Source: Pseudomonas sp. SCB32
Lineage (GTDB): Bacteria; Pseudomonadota; Gammaproteobacteria; Pseudomonadales; Pseudomonadaceae
Length of the DNA: 64,000 nt
NCBI RefSeq assembly: GCF_009189165.1
Contig: NZ_CP045118.1
Location: 3,410,001-3,474,000 of the forward strand
Direction of reading: 5' to 3'
Shown: positions 54,891 to 64,000 of the stretch, in pieces
Position numbering within the stretch: position 1 is the first letter of the stretch
How the letters are laid out: each line of letters opens with the position of its first letter
Made by a program: the position numbers and the translations under genes
The notes under the pieces: generated by a model
What the model saw: only the letters and a program-made list of their open reading frames with translations
Told to the model about the DNA's origin: nothing
Database searches by the model: none

Positions 54891-56024
54891 TCAGTTGGCT
54901 ACGAAAGCCTGGCTGGTGGTGATCGCCATGTCGCCGCCGGGCAGCTTCAGATCGCCGAGGCGCTCCAGGCTGTTGGCGTCGAAGATCGCCACGTCGTTGA
55001 AGGTACCGGAGAGGTAAAGCTTGGTGCCGGCCTTGTTGACGGTCAGGCAGTAGTAGGAGTGGTCGAGGTTCGCCGCCTTGACCAGCTTCTGCTCCTTGAT
55101 GTCGTACTTGGTCAGGCGGTTGAGCACACCGTAGATGACGTTGCGGTCGGTCGGCGAGCGCATGCCGCTGAAGTACACCTCGGTGACCGGGCCGAAGTCG
55201 ACGGTCTCGGTCTTGCCGGTGGCCAGGTCGATGTTGAAGAAGCCGTACAGGGCGTCGGCGGTGGCCGGGTCCTGCTTGGCGTCCTTGAACCTGGCGGCGG
55301 TGTAGAACAGCGAGAAATCACGCGAGTAGGTCTGCTGGTTCCACACGTAGAGCACATCCGGCGGCGAGTAGTTCGGGCGCTTCCAGTTGCGGCTGGGGAT
55401 AGCCACATCGAACTTGCCGGTCTTCACATCCACCTTGTAGATGTCCGGGCCCGCCACGTAGAGGGTGCCGTCGTCACCGGTCTGCATGATGGTCAGCTGA
55501 CGTGGCGCCGGGAAGGTGCGCACGGGCTTGGCCTCCATGCCGTCGGCCACCGAGTAGACCTGCAGGCGCGGCTGCTGCACCTCGTAATGCTCAGCGAGGA
55601 TCTGCGTCGGGTTGGCGATGGCATAGATCTCCTTGCCGTCATGGCTGACGGTCATGGAGAACATCGCCCGCGCGTTTTCACCCGGCTTCTGCGCGATGGT
55701 GGCGTGGAACACCGGCTTGCAGTCGCTGAGCTGCAGGCCGTAGATGTCCGCGTAGTGGTTGGTCAGGATGTAGACCACCTTGCGATCCGGCGACAGCTGG
55801 GTCATGCCCGGGCCGTAGGCGCCGGGGATGGTGCAGGTCTTGAACAGCTTGTCGGTCTGCATGTCGATGACGTGCAGGTTGTTCGGGTAGTTGGTGCTGA
55901 TCAGGTACTCGTGGCCACTTTCCAGCGCCTTGCTCTTGTCGGCGTCGGCATCAGCGGCGACGGCTTGCAGCGCGCAGGCCAACGAGAGGCCGCCGAGCGC
56001 GGCGGCGAATGCTTTTCTGGACAT
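54891..56024 (-). CDS. qhpB: Quinohemoprotein amine dehydrogenase, beta subunit
   Basis: 377 residues. Signal peptide about 1-23 (KAFAAALGGLSLACALQAVAA). The mature part is a seven-bladed beta-propeller with repeating short motifs (NNLHVIDMQTDKLFKTCTIPG, GLQLSDCKP, LYVAGPDIYKVDVKTGK). It forms the periplasmic amine dehydrogenase with the di-haem alpha and CTQ-bearing gamma subunits encoded upstream. ATG 56024 with AGAGGAAAA preserves the signal peptide; the frame further upstream is a shadow of qhpC. It is the last gene of the operon. Confidence 0.93.
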   Translation of the reverse strand: MSRKAFAAALGGLSLACALQAVAADADADKSKALESGHEYLISTNYPNNLHVIDMQTDKLFKTCTIPGAYGPGMTQLSPDRKVVYILTNHYADIYGLQLSDCKPVFHATIAQKPGENARAMFSMTVSHDGKEIYAIANPTQILAEHYEVQQPRLQVYSVADGMEAKPVRTFPAPRQLTIMQTGDDGTLYVAGPDIYKVDVKTGKFDVAIPSRNWKRPNYSPPDVLYVWNQQTYSRDFSLFYTAARFKDAKQDPATADALYGFFNIDLATGKTETVDFGPVTEVYFSGMRSPTDRNVIYGVLNRLTKYDIKEQKLVKAANLDHSYYCLTVNKAGTKLYLSGTFNDVAIFDANSLERLGDLKLPGGDMAITTSQAFVAN

Positions 56025-56053
56025 GCAGGTTTTCCTCTTGTTCTTCTGTCCGC

Positions 56054-56377
56054 TTATTTGTCGTCCGGGAATACGGTGCCGAGGTTGCGCCAGTTCTCGG
56101 CCGAGGCCTGCGCATCCTTGTTCCAGTCGGGGTAGGTACTCATCATGTCCGGCACCTGGGCCGGCCACCAGCAAGGGTCGGAGCAGCCGTAGAGGTCCGC
56201 TTCCATCGGCTGGCAGAGCGAGGACACACCGCCGAACACGTCGATTTCCCAGCCCGGGTCGGTGGTCGAGGCGCAACCTGCCACGGAGTTCATCGCCACC
56301 ACGTCCTCGATGCGATCCTCGGCGGCGGCCTGTTCAAGCTTCTGTGCTTTGTTGTTGATGGCTTTCAGATGTTTCAT
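56054..56377 (-). CDS. qhpC: Quinohemoprotein amine dehydrogenase, gamma subunit (CTQ-bearing)
   Basis: A 107-residue precursor of the catalytic gamma chain. With a 28-residue leader, every cross-link known from the family is present. Thioethers Cys35-Glu44, Cys55-Asp61 and Cys69-Asp77 correspond to mature 7-16, 27-33 and 41-49. Cys65 with Trp71 forms the cysteine tryptophylquinone (mature 37 and 43). The N-terminal leader [16 protein letters not shown] is the recognition part for the radical-SAM enzyme encoded 1 nt upstream. It oxidises primary amines in the periplasm. The gene is intact. Confidence 0.97.
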   Translation of the reverse strand: MKHLKAINNKAQKLEQAAAEDRIEDVVAMNSVAGCASTTDPGWEIDVFGGVSSLCQPMEADLYGCSDPCWWPAQVPDMMSTYPDWNKDAQASAENWRNLGTVFPDDK

Positions 56378-56378
56378 G

Positions 56379-57809
56379 TCAGTGCGCCTTCCGCGGAGTG
56401 ATGTGGCGGTCGATGAAGCCGGGGTTGGAAGCCATGATCCGGCTGTAGACCTCGATGCCGAAGTCGACCCAGTCCCTCATCAGTTCGCAGTAGTGGTAAG
56501 TGGGATGCGCCGGATCGCCGTAGCGCGCGTAGCTCTCGTGGTAGCAGCCGCCGGAGCAGAGGTTGCGGATGCGGCAGCTGGCGCAGCCGGTGTCGGTGCG
56601 GTCCAGGCGCTGCGACAGGAAGTCGTTCAGCTCGGCCTGCTTCACCCCTTCATGCACGTTGCCGAAGGTCGGCAAGGATGAGCCGGTGAAGCGGTGGCAG
56701 AGGTTCAGCTCGCCCTTGTGATCCACCGCCAGCATCTTCAGGCCGGCACCGCACGGCAGGGCCTTCTTCTGCCCTTCGTGGATGTCGGTGATCAGCTGGT
56801 GCAGGTTGGAGAAGCCGATGTTGCGCCCTTCCAGCGCCTCGTCCAGGTACCGCCGGCCGAGTGCCTTCATGTTGGCGAACACCTGCTTGAGCTCCTCCCC
56901 GGTGAGGTTGAAGCTGCTGATGTCGCCTGAGGTGACCGGCGCGAAACCGACCTCGGCAAAGCCCATCTCGTTGAACAGGTGGTCCCAGATGGTCTCGACG
57001 TCGGTGACGCCGGTGGTCAGGGTCACCCGCGCCCCAACCGGCCGCGAGGTATAGCGCGAAAGCAGCATGTCGGCCTTGCGCCGCACCACGTCATAGGTGC
57101 CCTGCCCGCCCACGGTGATGCGGTTGCGGTCGTGCACCGTCTTCGGCCCGTCGATGCTGATCGACAGACCGAAGCGATGTGCGTTGAGCCAGTCGATGAT
57201 CTCTTCGGTGAGCAGCGTGGCGTTGGTGGTCATGACGAAGTCCACCGTCTTGCCCAGCTCGCCGAAGCGACGCTCGCAATAGGCGACCATGTGCTCGATC
57301 AGCGGGCGGTTGGACAGCGGCTCGCCACCGAAGAACACCACAGTGTAGCGCTGCTCGTCCGGCGACTCCTTGATCAGCATTTCCACCGAAGCCTCGGCGG
57401 TCTCCGCGCCCATCTTCTTGCCGGCGGAGGGCTTGTCCAGGTCTTCCTTGTAGCAGTAGGTGCAGCTCAGGTTGCAGCCGGTATTGACGTTCAGCACCAC
57501 GGTGTTGAGCGCAGTGCGGTCAACCTTCTTGATGCCGATTTCAGGGGTCAGCGGCGACCCATCGCTGACCAGCTCCAGCGCGATCAGCTCGCGCAGGGTC
57601 TCATCGATTTCCTCGGCGGCAAAACGCCCGCCCAGGCGTTGGGTCAGCTCGTCCGGCGAGCAGGCATGCCCGCGCAGCGCGTCGATGATCCCACCGGTCA
57701 GCTCGTCGCTGGCGAACAGCGAGGAGCTGGGGATGTGGAACAACAGGCGGTCGTCGTCCACCCGCACTTCGTGCAGGTTGCGTTCGACCAGATTCAAGAT
57801 GGCGCCCAT
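56379..57809 (-). CDS. qhpD: Radical SAM/SPASM maturase of quinohemoprotein amine dehydrogenase
   Basis: 476 residues. Radical-SAM cluster Cys112-x3-Cys116-x2-Cys119 (GCNLSCTYC). SPASM/twitch auxiliary-cluster cysteines follow in [28 protein letters not shown] and YHYCELM. This enzyme forms the three Cys-to-acid thioether bonds in the gamma subunit in the cytoplasm before export. ATG 57809 has GGGAGG. Its stop is separated from qhpC by one nucleotide, giving tight coupling of enzyme and substrate. Confidence 0.95.
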   Translation of the reverse strand: MGAILNLVERNLHEVRVDDDRLLFHIPSSSLFASDELTGGIIDALRGHACSPDELTQRLGGRFAAEEIDETLRELIALELVSDGSPLTPEIGIKKVDRTALNTVVLNVNTGCNLSCTYCYKEDLDKPSAGKKMGAETAEASVEMLIKESPDEQRYTVVFFGGEPLSNRPLIEHMVAYCERRFGELGKTVDFVMTTNATLLTEEIIDWLNAHRFGLSISIDGPKTVHDRNRITVGGQGTYDVVRRKADMLLSRYTSRPVGARVTLTTGVTDVETIWDHLFNEMGFAEVGFAPVTSGDISSFNLTGEELKQVFANMKALGRRYLDEALEGRNIGFSNLHQLITDIHEGQKKALPCGAGLKMLAVDHKGELNLCHRFTGSSLPTFGNVHEGVKQAELNDFLSQRLDRTDTGCASCRIRNLCSGGCYHESYARYGDPAHPTYHYCELMRDWVDFGIEVYSRIMASNPGFIDRHITPRKAH

Positions 57810-57885
57810 GGCGACCTCCCGGAACTCTCAGGATGTGCCCGCCCGAAGGCGGGACTCACGCGTTCAGTTCATCCGATTCCGACTG

Positions 57886-59454
57886 TTATGGGATCGGCGG
57901 GTTGTTCCAACGCTGCACGGTCACGATCATGTGCCCTTCGCCCTTGTGCGACTGGCCCGCGTCGTCCACCGCGGCAATCACCTTCAGGTTGCCGGCGTTG
58001 TTGGTCATCATCTTGCGTGCCGGGTTCGGACCGGCGTCGCCCGGGGTGAAGATACCGGTGTCGGCATCCATCTCACCGGCGAACTTCACGTCCTGGTCTT
58101 CCTTGGCGCGGTCATCGAAGGGCTCAACCGACCACTGCGCGGGGAACACGCCGATGCGGAACGGCTTGCCGTCGGCGCCCTTGCCCCAGGCCTCGGCGTC
58201 GAAGCTGCCCTGGACCTTGGGCGTGGAGCCGCCGTTGCCGCCGATGCGGGCGACGGAAAACTCCGGCACCACCTTCACTTCGGCGATGTCCTTGTACACG
58301 GCCAGGTTGCCGCCCTTGGCGGTGCCGACGGTGACATCGTGCTCACCGAGCGCCGCCGCATCGCCGGCCTTGACCTTGACGGTCACGCGCTCAGGGGTCT
58401 GCGATACCACCGAGACCACATCCACGCCCTTGCCGAACGAAGGCTTGCCCTTCAGGCCGGTACCGACCACGGTGACCTCGGTCTCCGCGCCTGCCTTGAT
58501 GTACGCCGGCTGAACGCCCAGCACGTGGCTGGTGCCGCTCTTGGCCGCGACGAAGTCCAGACCGCGTTCGTCGTGGGCCTTGTCGAACATGCGGCCCTGC
58601 ATCTGGCCATTGAGAGCAGCGAACACCTGACGCATGCTCAGGTCACCCACGGTGACGTTGCCGCGCCACTCGTAGCCGTTGTACAGCACCGCGCTGCCTT
58701 CACCCTCGAACGCCTCGCCATCGGCGTACTGGCCCTTCACGCTGACCTTGAACGCATCGTCGCCGCTCTTGGCCACGCTCATGGTGCCGGCGAGGTCGCC
58801 CTTGCCCGGCATGTGCCCGGCGAAGCTCCACTCACCCGCCAGCGAATCGGCCTTCGGCCGGTGCTGCTTCCAGTCGCTCCAGGCCTGGCTGTCCAGCGGA
58901 TAACGCTTGGCCAGTTCCGGAACCATGTCCTTCTTCGCCAGATCGAACCAGTCGCGATCGCGGGCCAGCGCCTGGTATTCCAGCGATGGCCAGCGGCCGA
59001 GGTGGAAGTTCACCAGCTTCTCCCACTCCGCCGCCGGGCGGCGCTGCAGGGCAATGCGCGCACCCGAGTGGCAGCGGGCGCACATCTGCTCGAAGTTGGT
59101 ATCGAATTTCTCGACGGTGTTCAGCCGGCGTTCCAGGGCGTAGCGCACGCCGTCGGTTTCGCTGGGCGCCAGGCCCTGCTTGTCGGCAAGGAACTTGACC
59201 ACCGAGCGACGCTCGTCATCGGTGATCTTCAGGCCGTACATCACCTGCATCCGCCCAATGCTCATCAGCCAGCCCTCGGGGGTCTTGCGCTGGTGGCTGA
59301 TGCGGCTCAGGGAATTGTTGCCTTCGGGCGTGTGGCACGCCTGGCACTTGGCGTTGATGATCGCCTGGCCATCGGCGGCGTTGGCCGGCTGGTGCAGCGC
59401 TAGGGCCAGAGCGGCCAGGGTTCCGGCACCCAGACAGTGCCGAAGTCGTGTCAT
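57886..59454 (-). CDS. qhpA: Quinohemoprotein amine dehydrogenase, alpha subunit (di-haem)
   Basis: 522 residues. Signal peptide about 1-26. Two c-type haem motifs, CQACH (37-41) and CARCH (125-129), are followed by beta-sandwich domains. It takes electrons from the CTQ subunit and passes them to a soluble acceptor such as azurin or cytochrome c. ATG 59454 is preferred because it places the signal peptide at the N-terminus; the GTG at 59502 would add an unrelated leader. It is the first gene of qhpA-D-C-B, and a candidate sigma-54 promoter lies about 95-110 nt upstream. Confidence 0.95.
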   Translation of the reverse strand: MTRLRHCLGAGTLAALALALHQPANAADGQAIINAKCQACHTPEGNNSLSRISHQRKTPEGWLMSIGRMQVMYGLKITDDERRSVVKFLADKQGLAPSETDGVRYALERRLNTVEKFDTNFEQMCARCHSGARIALQRRPAAEWEKLVNFHLGRWPSLEYQALARDRDWFDLAKKDMVPELAKRYPLDSQAWSDWKQHRPKADSLAGEWSFAGHMPGKGDLAGTMSVAKSGDDAFKVSVKGQYADGEAFEGEGSAVLYNGYEWRGNVTVGDLSMRQVFAALNGQMQGRMFDKAHDERGLDFVAAKSGTSHVLGVQPAYIKAGAETEVTVVGTGLKGKPSFGKGVDVVSVVSQTPERVTVKVKAGDAAALGEHDVTVGTAKGGNLAVYKDIAEVKVVPEFSVARIGGNGGSTPKVQGSFDAEAWGKGADGKPFRIGVFPAQWSVEPFDDRAKEDQDVKFAGEMDADTGIFTPGDAGPNPARKMMTNNAGNLKVIAAVDDAGQSHKGEGHMIVTVQRWNNPPIP

Positions 59455-59545
59455 CTTCAAGGTCAGGCCTCCTCGGTATTCTTGTTGGTTATTCGTGCCC
59501 ACCGATGGGCTAAGCGCGATGGTGTCGAACGCTTGCTAGCGATTT

Positions 59546-59561
59546 AGCAGTTTGTGTGCCA
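59546..59561 (-). promoter_or_regulatory. Candidate sigma-54 (-24/-12) promoter for the qhp operon
   Basis: On the minus strand the sequence reads TGGCACACAAACTGCT. GG and GC are 12 nt apart as in the TGGCAC-N5-TTGCA consensus, and only one T of the -12 element is missing. Transcription would start near 59535, giving an 80-nt leader before qhpA. Confidence 0.55.
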
Positions 59562-59563
59562 CT

Positions 59564-59598
59564 CCTCTGCAGGCCCCGTCGTATCTGACCTGCAGAGG
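59564..59598. promoter_or_regulatory. 10-bp inverted repeat directly upstream of the sigma-54-like promoter
   Basis: CCTCTGCAGG (59564-59573) and CCTGCAGAGG (59589-59598) are perfect inverted arms, 15 nt apart. It may bind a regulator of qhp, or be a hairpin after the CcmF-like gene, whose stop lies at 59661. Confidence 0.45.
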
Positions 59599-59660
59599 GA
59601 TTTCGAGGAACTCCTGGCAATTTCGCGCAGGTCCGATGCGTCTAATTTCGCGATTGCTGT

Positions 59661-61835
59661 CTAACTCTGAGACACGGCCTCTGCGACGCCGTCCGAAGCA
59701 GTATGGCCGCGCTTTCGCAAAGCGCCGCCCGCCGGCAGCAACAGGGCGCCGAACAGCATGGTCAGCAGGCCGACCCAGACGAACGAGAGGAACGGGTAGC
59801 GACGGACCACCACCACGCTCTCGATATCGTCCCCCGGCTGCTTCAGCAGGCGCGCCGAGGCCGGCACCCAGACCTGCAGGTCACCGCTCCAGCCGCGCAC
59901 GATGAACGGATGCAGCACGTAGCCACGGTCCGAGGCGAAGCGCGCGTAGTGGTAATCGAGAATCTCGCACAGCTGGCGTACCGGGCCCTGGTAGGCCGGC
60001 GGGTTGCCACGGCTGTCCTGGAACAGCGCGTGACCGGCGAGCGTGTGCTCGCCATCGCGCAGCTCCACCTTCGCCACCGCGTGATAGCCGGAGAAATCCG
60101 GGCGACTGGAATCGGGCGAGACGCGCATCTGCATGCCACCGATCACCGCGTGCCACTGTTCGAACGAAGTGCCGGGCGGAATGCTGATCTGCTGGTAGGT
60201 ATTCAGCGCCGTGGCCGCCAGCCCGCCCACCAGAGCGATCACCGCACCGCCGTGCACCAGGGCCACCCCGCCGCTGTAGCGCAGGTTGCCCAGGCGTCGA
60301 CTGCGCCACAGGCTCAGCGCGCCCCAGAACAGGCAGCAGCCCATCAGGAAGCCACCGCCGAGCAGCGCCGCGTCCAGCCAGGGCAGCACCGCCACCACGC
60401 TTTGCGAGAGCATGCCCTCTCCGTTGTAGCCGCCGCTCAGCCAGCCACCGCGCCAGCCGACCCAGAGCATCACGCCGACCATCGCCAGGGTGGCCAGCAG
60501 CGCCAGCCGGGGCCGGACGCTGCGGCGCAGGAAGCTGTAGCCGCCGATCAACCCGAGCAGCCCCAGCAGCGGCAGCAGCCCATTTGCCAGGCCGTAGCCA
60601 TTGACGTCCCACTGGTCGAAGGCGCGGCGCAGGCTGTCCATCTCCTGGGTGGTGGCCCAGGCGGTCAGCGTCTCGAAGAACGGCTTCAGCTCGCTCGGCC
60701 GCTCCAGCCTCAGCCACTCGTAGAGATGCGCCTGGAGCAGCGCGCCGAGGGCCAGCAGCCCGGTACCGGCGAACAGGTAGATGGCCACGTCCAGGGTCCA
60801 GTCCGACGCCCCGCGTCGGCGCCCTGCCCCGGCTTGCGCGCGTCTTCCGGCAACCAGGTAGAACGCCGCGAGGATCAGCAGGATCAAGGCCAGCGCCAGG
60901 TGACTGAGCCATGAGGTGGTGCCGATGTAGCGGTGCGAGCTGGCCAGCACCGTACTGCGGGTCACCGCCATCGCCACGCAGGCCATGGCCGCCGCCAGCA
61001 GGCTGAGCAGCGGTAGCAGGCGGCGATTGGCGCCATCGGCGCGCCAGCGCCGGGCTCCGTGCAGCACCGCGCCGAGCAGCGCCCAGATGACGAAGGCCGA
61101 GGTCTGTACCGGGTCCCAGTGCCAGAGCTGGCCGAAGGTGAAGTCCTCCATCGCCCAGGCCATGCCCGCGCCGATGCCGGCGGTGAGCACCAGCCAGGCG
61201 CGGCGGCTGTAGCGCGGCATCACCCAGGCGTAGGCGCTACTGCCCTGCCCCAGCGCGCCGAGAGCGGCACCCGCCGGCGCCAGGGCCCAGGCGTAGGCAC
61301 ACAGGATCAGCGGCGCATGGAAGGACATCCAGAAGGTCTGCAGGTGCGCGTTCATGCCCTGGCTGGGCTGGTGTGCCAGCCACTCGCCGGGCGTGGCGCC
61401 GAAAGGCCCGAGCCAGGCGGCGGTGGCCGTGTACCAGGCGGCGATCAGCGCCATCCCGCGTCCGGCCCAGCCGTCCAGCTGGCGGCCGCTGAGGGCGGCG
61501 ACCATGCAGAAGGTCGCCAGCAGCAGCACCGTGCCTTCATCGCCGCCCCAGAGGTTGGAGAATTTCAGGTAGGCCGGCAGCGCCGCGCTGCTGTAGAGCC
61601 ACGCGTAGCGCAGCTGGAAGTGATCGGCCATGAGGTGCAGCGCCAGCGCGAGGCAGGCTCCGCACAGCACCCCCAGCGCCAGCGGCCAGGCCGGCAGGCG
61701 CAGGTTCGGGCGCAGCGCCCCCAGCGCGATCAGCACGGCAACCGCCCAGAGCGCGGCGTTGCCGAGCGACGGCAATGACCAGAGCAGTGCGCACCCAACG
61801 AACGCGGCGCACAACCCGACAAGCAATGACGACAT
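59661..61835 (-). CDS. CcmF/CcsA-like haem lyase (divergent)
   Basis: A 724-residue polytopic protein with about 14-16 helices. It holds the tryptophan-rich haem-handling motif FGQLWHWDPVQTSAFVIW (compare WWD of CcmF), KFSNLWGGDEGTVLLL near the N-terminus, and a periplasmic domain near the C-terminus (YQQISIPPGTSFEQWHAVIGGM). CcmF-type proteins ligate haem to CxxCH. No other ccm genes accompany it; it lies directly upstream of qhpA, a di-haem protein, on the same strand. ATG 61835 sits right after AGAGG; a TTG at 61844 with GGGAGG at good spacing is an alternative start. Confidence 0.85.
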   Translation of the reverse strand: MSSLLVGLCAAFVGCALLWSLPSLGNAALWAVAVLIALGALRPNLRLPAWPLALGVLCGACLALALHLMADHFQLRYAWLYSSAALPAYLKFSNLWGGDEGTVLLLATFCMVAALSGRQLDGWAGRGMALIAAWYTATAAWLGPFGATPGEWLAHQPSQGMNAHLQTFWMSFHAPLILCAYAWALAPAGAALGALGQGSSAYAWVMPRYSRRAWLVLTAGIGAGMAWAMEDFTFGQLWHWDPVQTSAFVIWALLGAVLHGARRWRADGANRRLLPLLSLLAAAMACVAMAVTRSTVLASSHRYIGTTSWLSHLALALILLILAAFYLVAGRRAQAGAGRRRGASDWTLDVAIYLFAGTGLLALGALLQAHLYEWLRLERPSELKPFFETLTAWATTQEMDSLRRAFDQWDVNGYGLANGLLPLLGLLGLIGGYSFLRRSVRPRLALLATLAMVGVMLWVGWRGGWLSGGYNGEGMLSQSVVAVLPWLDAALLGGGFLMGCCLFWGALSLWRSRRLGNLRYSGGVALVHGGAVIALVGGLAATALNTYQQISIPPGTSFEQWHAVIGGMQMRVSPDSSRPDFSGYHAVAKVELRDGEHTLAGHALFQDSRGNPPAYQGPVRQLCEILDYHYARFASDRGYVLHPFIVRGWSGDLQVWVPASARLLKQPGDDIESVVVVRRYPFLSFVWVGLLTMLFGALLLPAGGALRKRGHTASDGVAEAVSQS

Positions 61836-62325
61836 CCTCTTCAAGCGAACCTCCCTTCTGACGGCGCCTGGTACGGCAGGCGTGTGGAGCCCTGCCCCTC
61901 TCACATTGCGTGCCAGCGGCAAAAACCCTTGGGAAACAATCCATTGGCCCATGCACCGGGGCGCGGGGCCGTGGCAATTCGCGACGGCTGTATCAGCCTG
62001 AGACATCCCGGACAGTTTTAGACGATGGACGATCGAGGTGGGCGCGAACCCCGTTGGCCATGGCTGGAAAAAAACGCCAGCCGCAATATCCGACTCCGTG
62101 CGTCGGAAATAGCGCGCTCACCCGCACCTGCCGGGGGTTTGCCGGTGCCGGCGGTGGATATCTGGGCGCTGCCGGTTATGCTTTTTTAAGACCTTGCCGC
62201 ATCGCAAGGCCGCCTGTTTTCACGCTTCTCGCAATCCGTATGACGATGGCATCAGCCCCAGGGCCTGAGTGCGGCAACGGCAAGAAGGGACTCCGGCCTT
62301 TCACAGGAACAAGACGGAGAAGAAC
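61836..62325. other. 490-bp divergent intergenic region
   Basis: Holds the promoters of the haem lyase (minus) and symporter (plus) genes. Visible structures are a short hairpin GGCTGG-N9-CCAGCC (62062-62082) and CCTTGC-CGCATC-GCAAGG (about 62193-62210). No supported gene. Confidence 0.4.

Positions 62326-64000
<1,675 letters not shown>

Overview
The window is about 64 kb of GC-rich (visibly around 65%) chromosomal DNA from a Pseudomonas, most likely near the P. aeruginosa / P. citronellolis / P. nitroreducens branch. This rests on protein families, on typical Pseudomonas intergenic repeats (TAGGAGCG...CGCGA REP elements, often as inverted pairs), and on an acyl-CoA catabolic cluster whose order matches, from memory, PA2550-PA2557 of P. 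aeruginosa. Genes are dense, almost all start with a visible Shine-Dalgarno, and both window edges cut a gene. I see no tRNA, rRNA, insertion sequence, prophage or CRISPR array.

Layout. 1-2.3 kb: end of a flavin amine oxidase plus a nitrilase-family amidase, a DavB/DavA-like pair (amino acid to amide to acid). 2.3-8.5 kb: a stand-alone elongation factor G, a DsbA/FrnE-like thiol oxidoreductase, a DUF1326/DUF2182 pair, an RraB-like protein. 8.6-11.3 kb: two-subunit molybdenum hydroxylase (IorAB type). 11.5-21.5 kb: Mg2+ P-type ATPase, TamB/TamA outer-membrane assembly pair, GNAT acetyltransferase, exonuclease III. 21.6-28.6 kb: an unfamiliar block of two paralogous coiled-coil proteins (one with a 195-bp tandem repeat) flanking a phospho-acceptor-less response regulator, then a small membrane protein, divergent from a PstS-OmpA fusion. 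28.8-30 kb: TerC/Alx-type membrane protein and a 64-aa protein.

30.2-42.9 kb: acyl-CoA catabolism (two acyl-CoA dehydrogenases, thiolase, SDR dehydrogenase, two acyl-CoA ligases, LysR and AraC regulators) with a chemoreceptor inside, suggesting that an external acid is sensed, activated and beta-oxidised. 43.4-48.1 kb: PBP7-type endopeptidase, thioesterase-thiolase pair, TetR regulator and SDR, separated by many REP elements.

48.5-54.3 kb: a tight four-gene operon I consider the best candidate for an undescribed system: a zinc-ribbon protein with receiver-like and degenerate GGDEF-like ends, a membrane family-2 glycosyltransferase, a TolC-type outer-membrane protein fused to a barrel-like domain, and an HlyD-type adaptor. 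It looks like a synthase-dependent polysaccharide export machine, and a FleQ-box-like palindrome lies upstream. 54.9-61.8 kb: quinohemoprotein amine dehydrogenase genes qhpA-D-C-B, with a candidate sigma-54 promoter, behind a divergent CcmF-like haem lyase gene. 62.3 kb to the end: a metabolite:H+ symporter cut by the edge.
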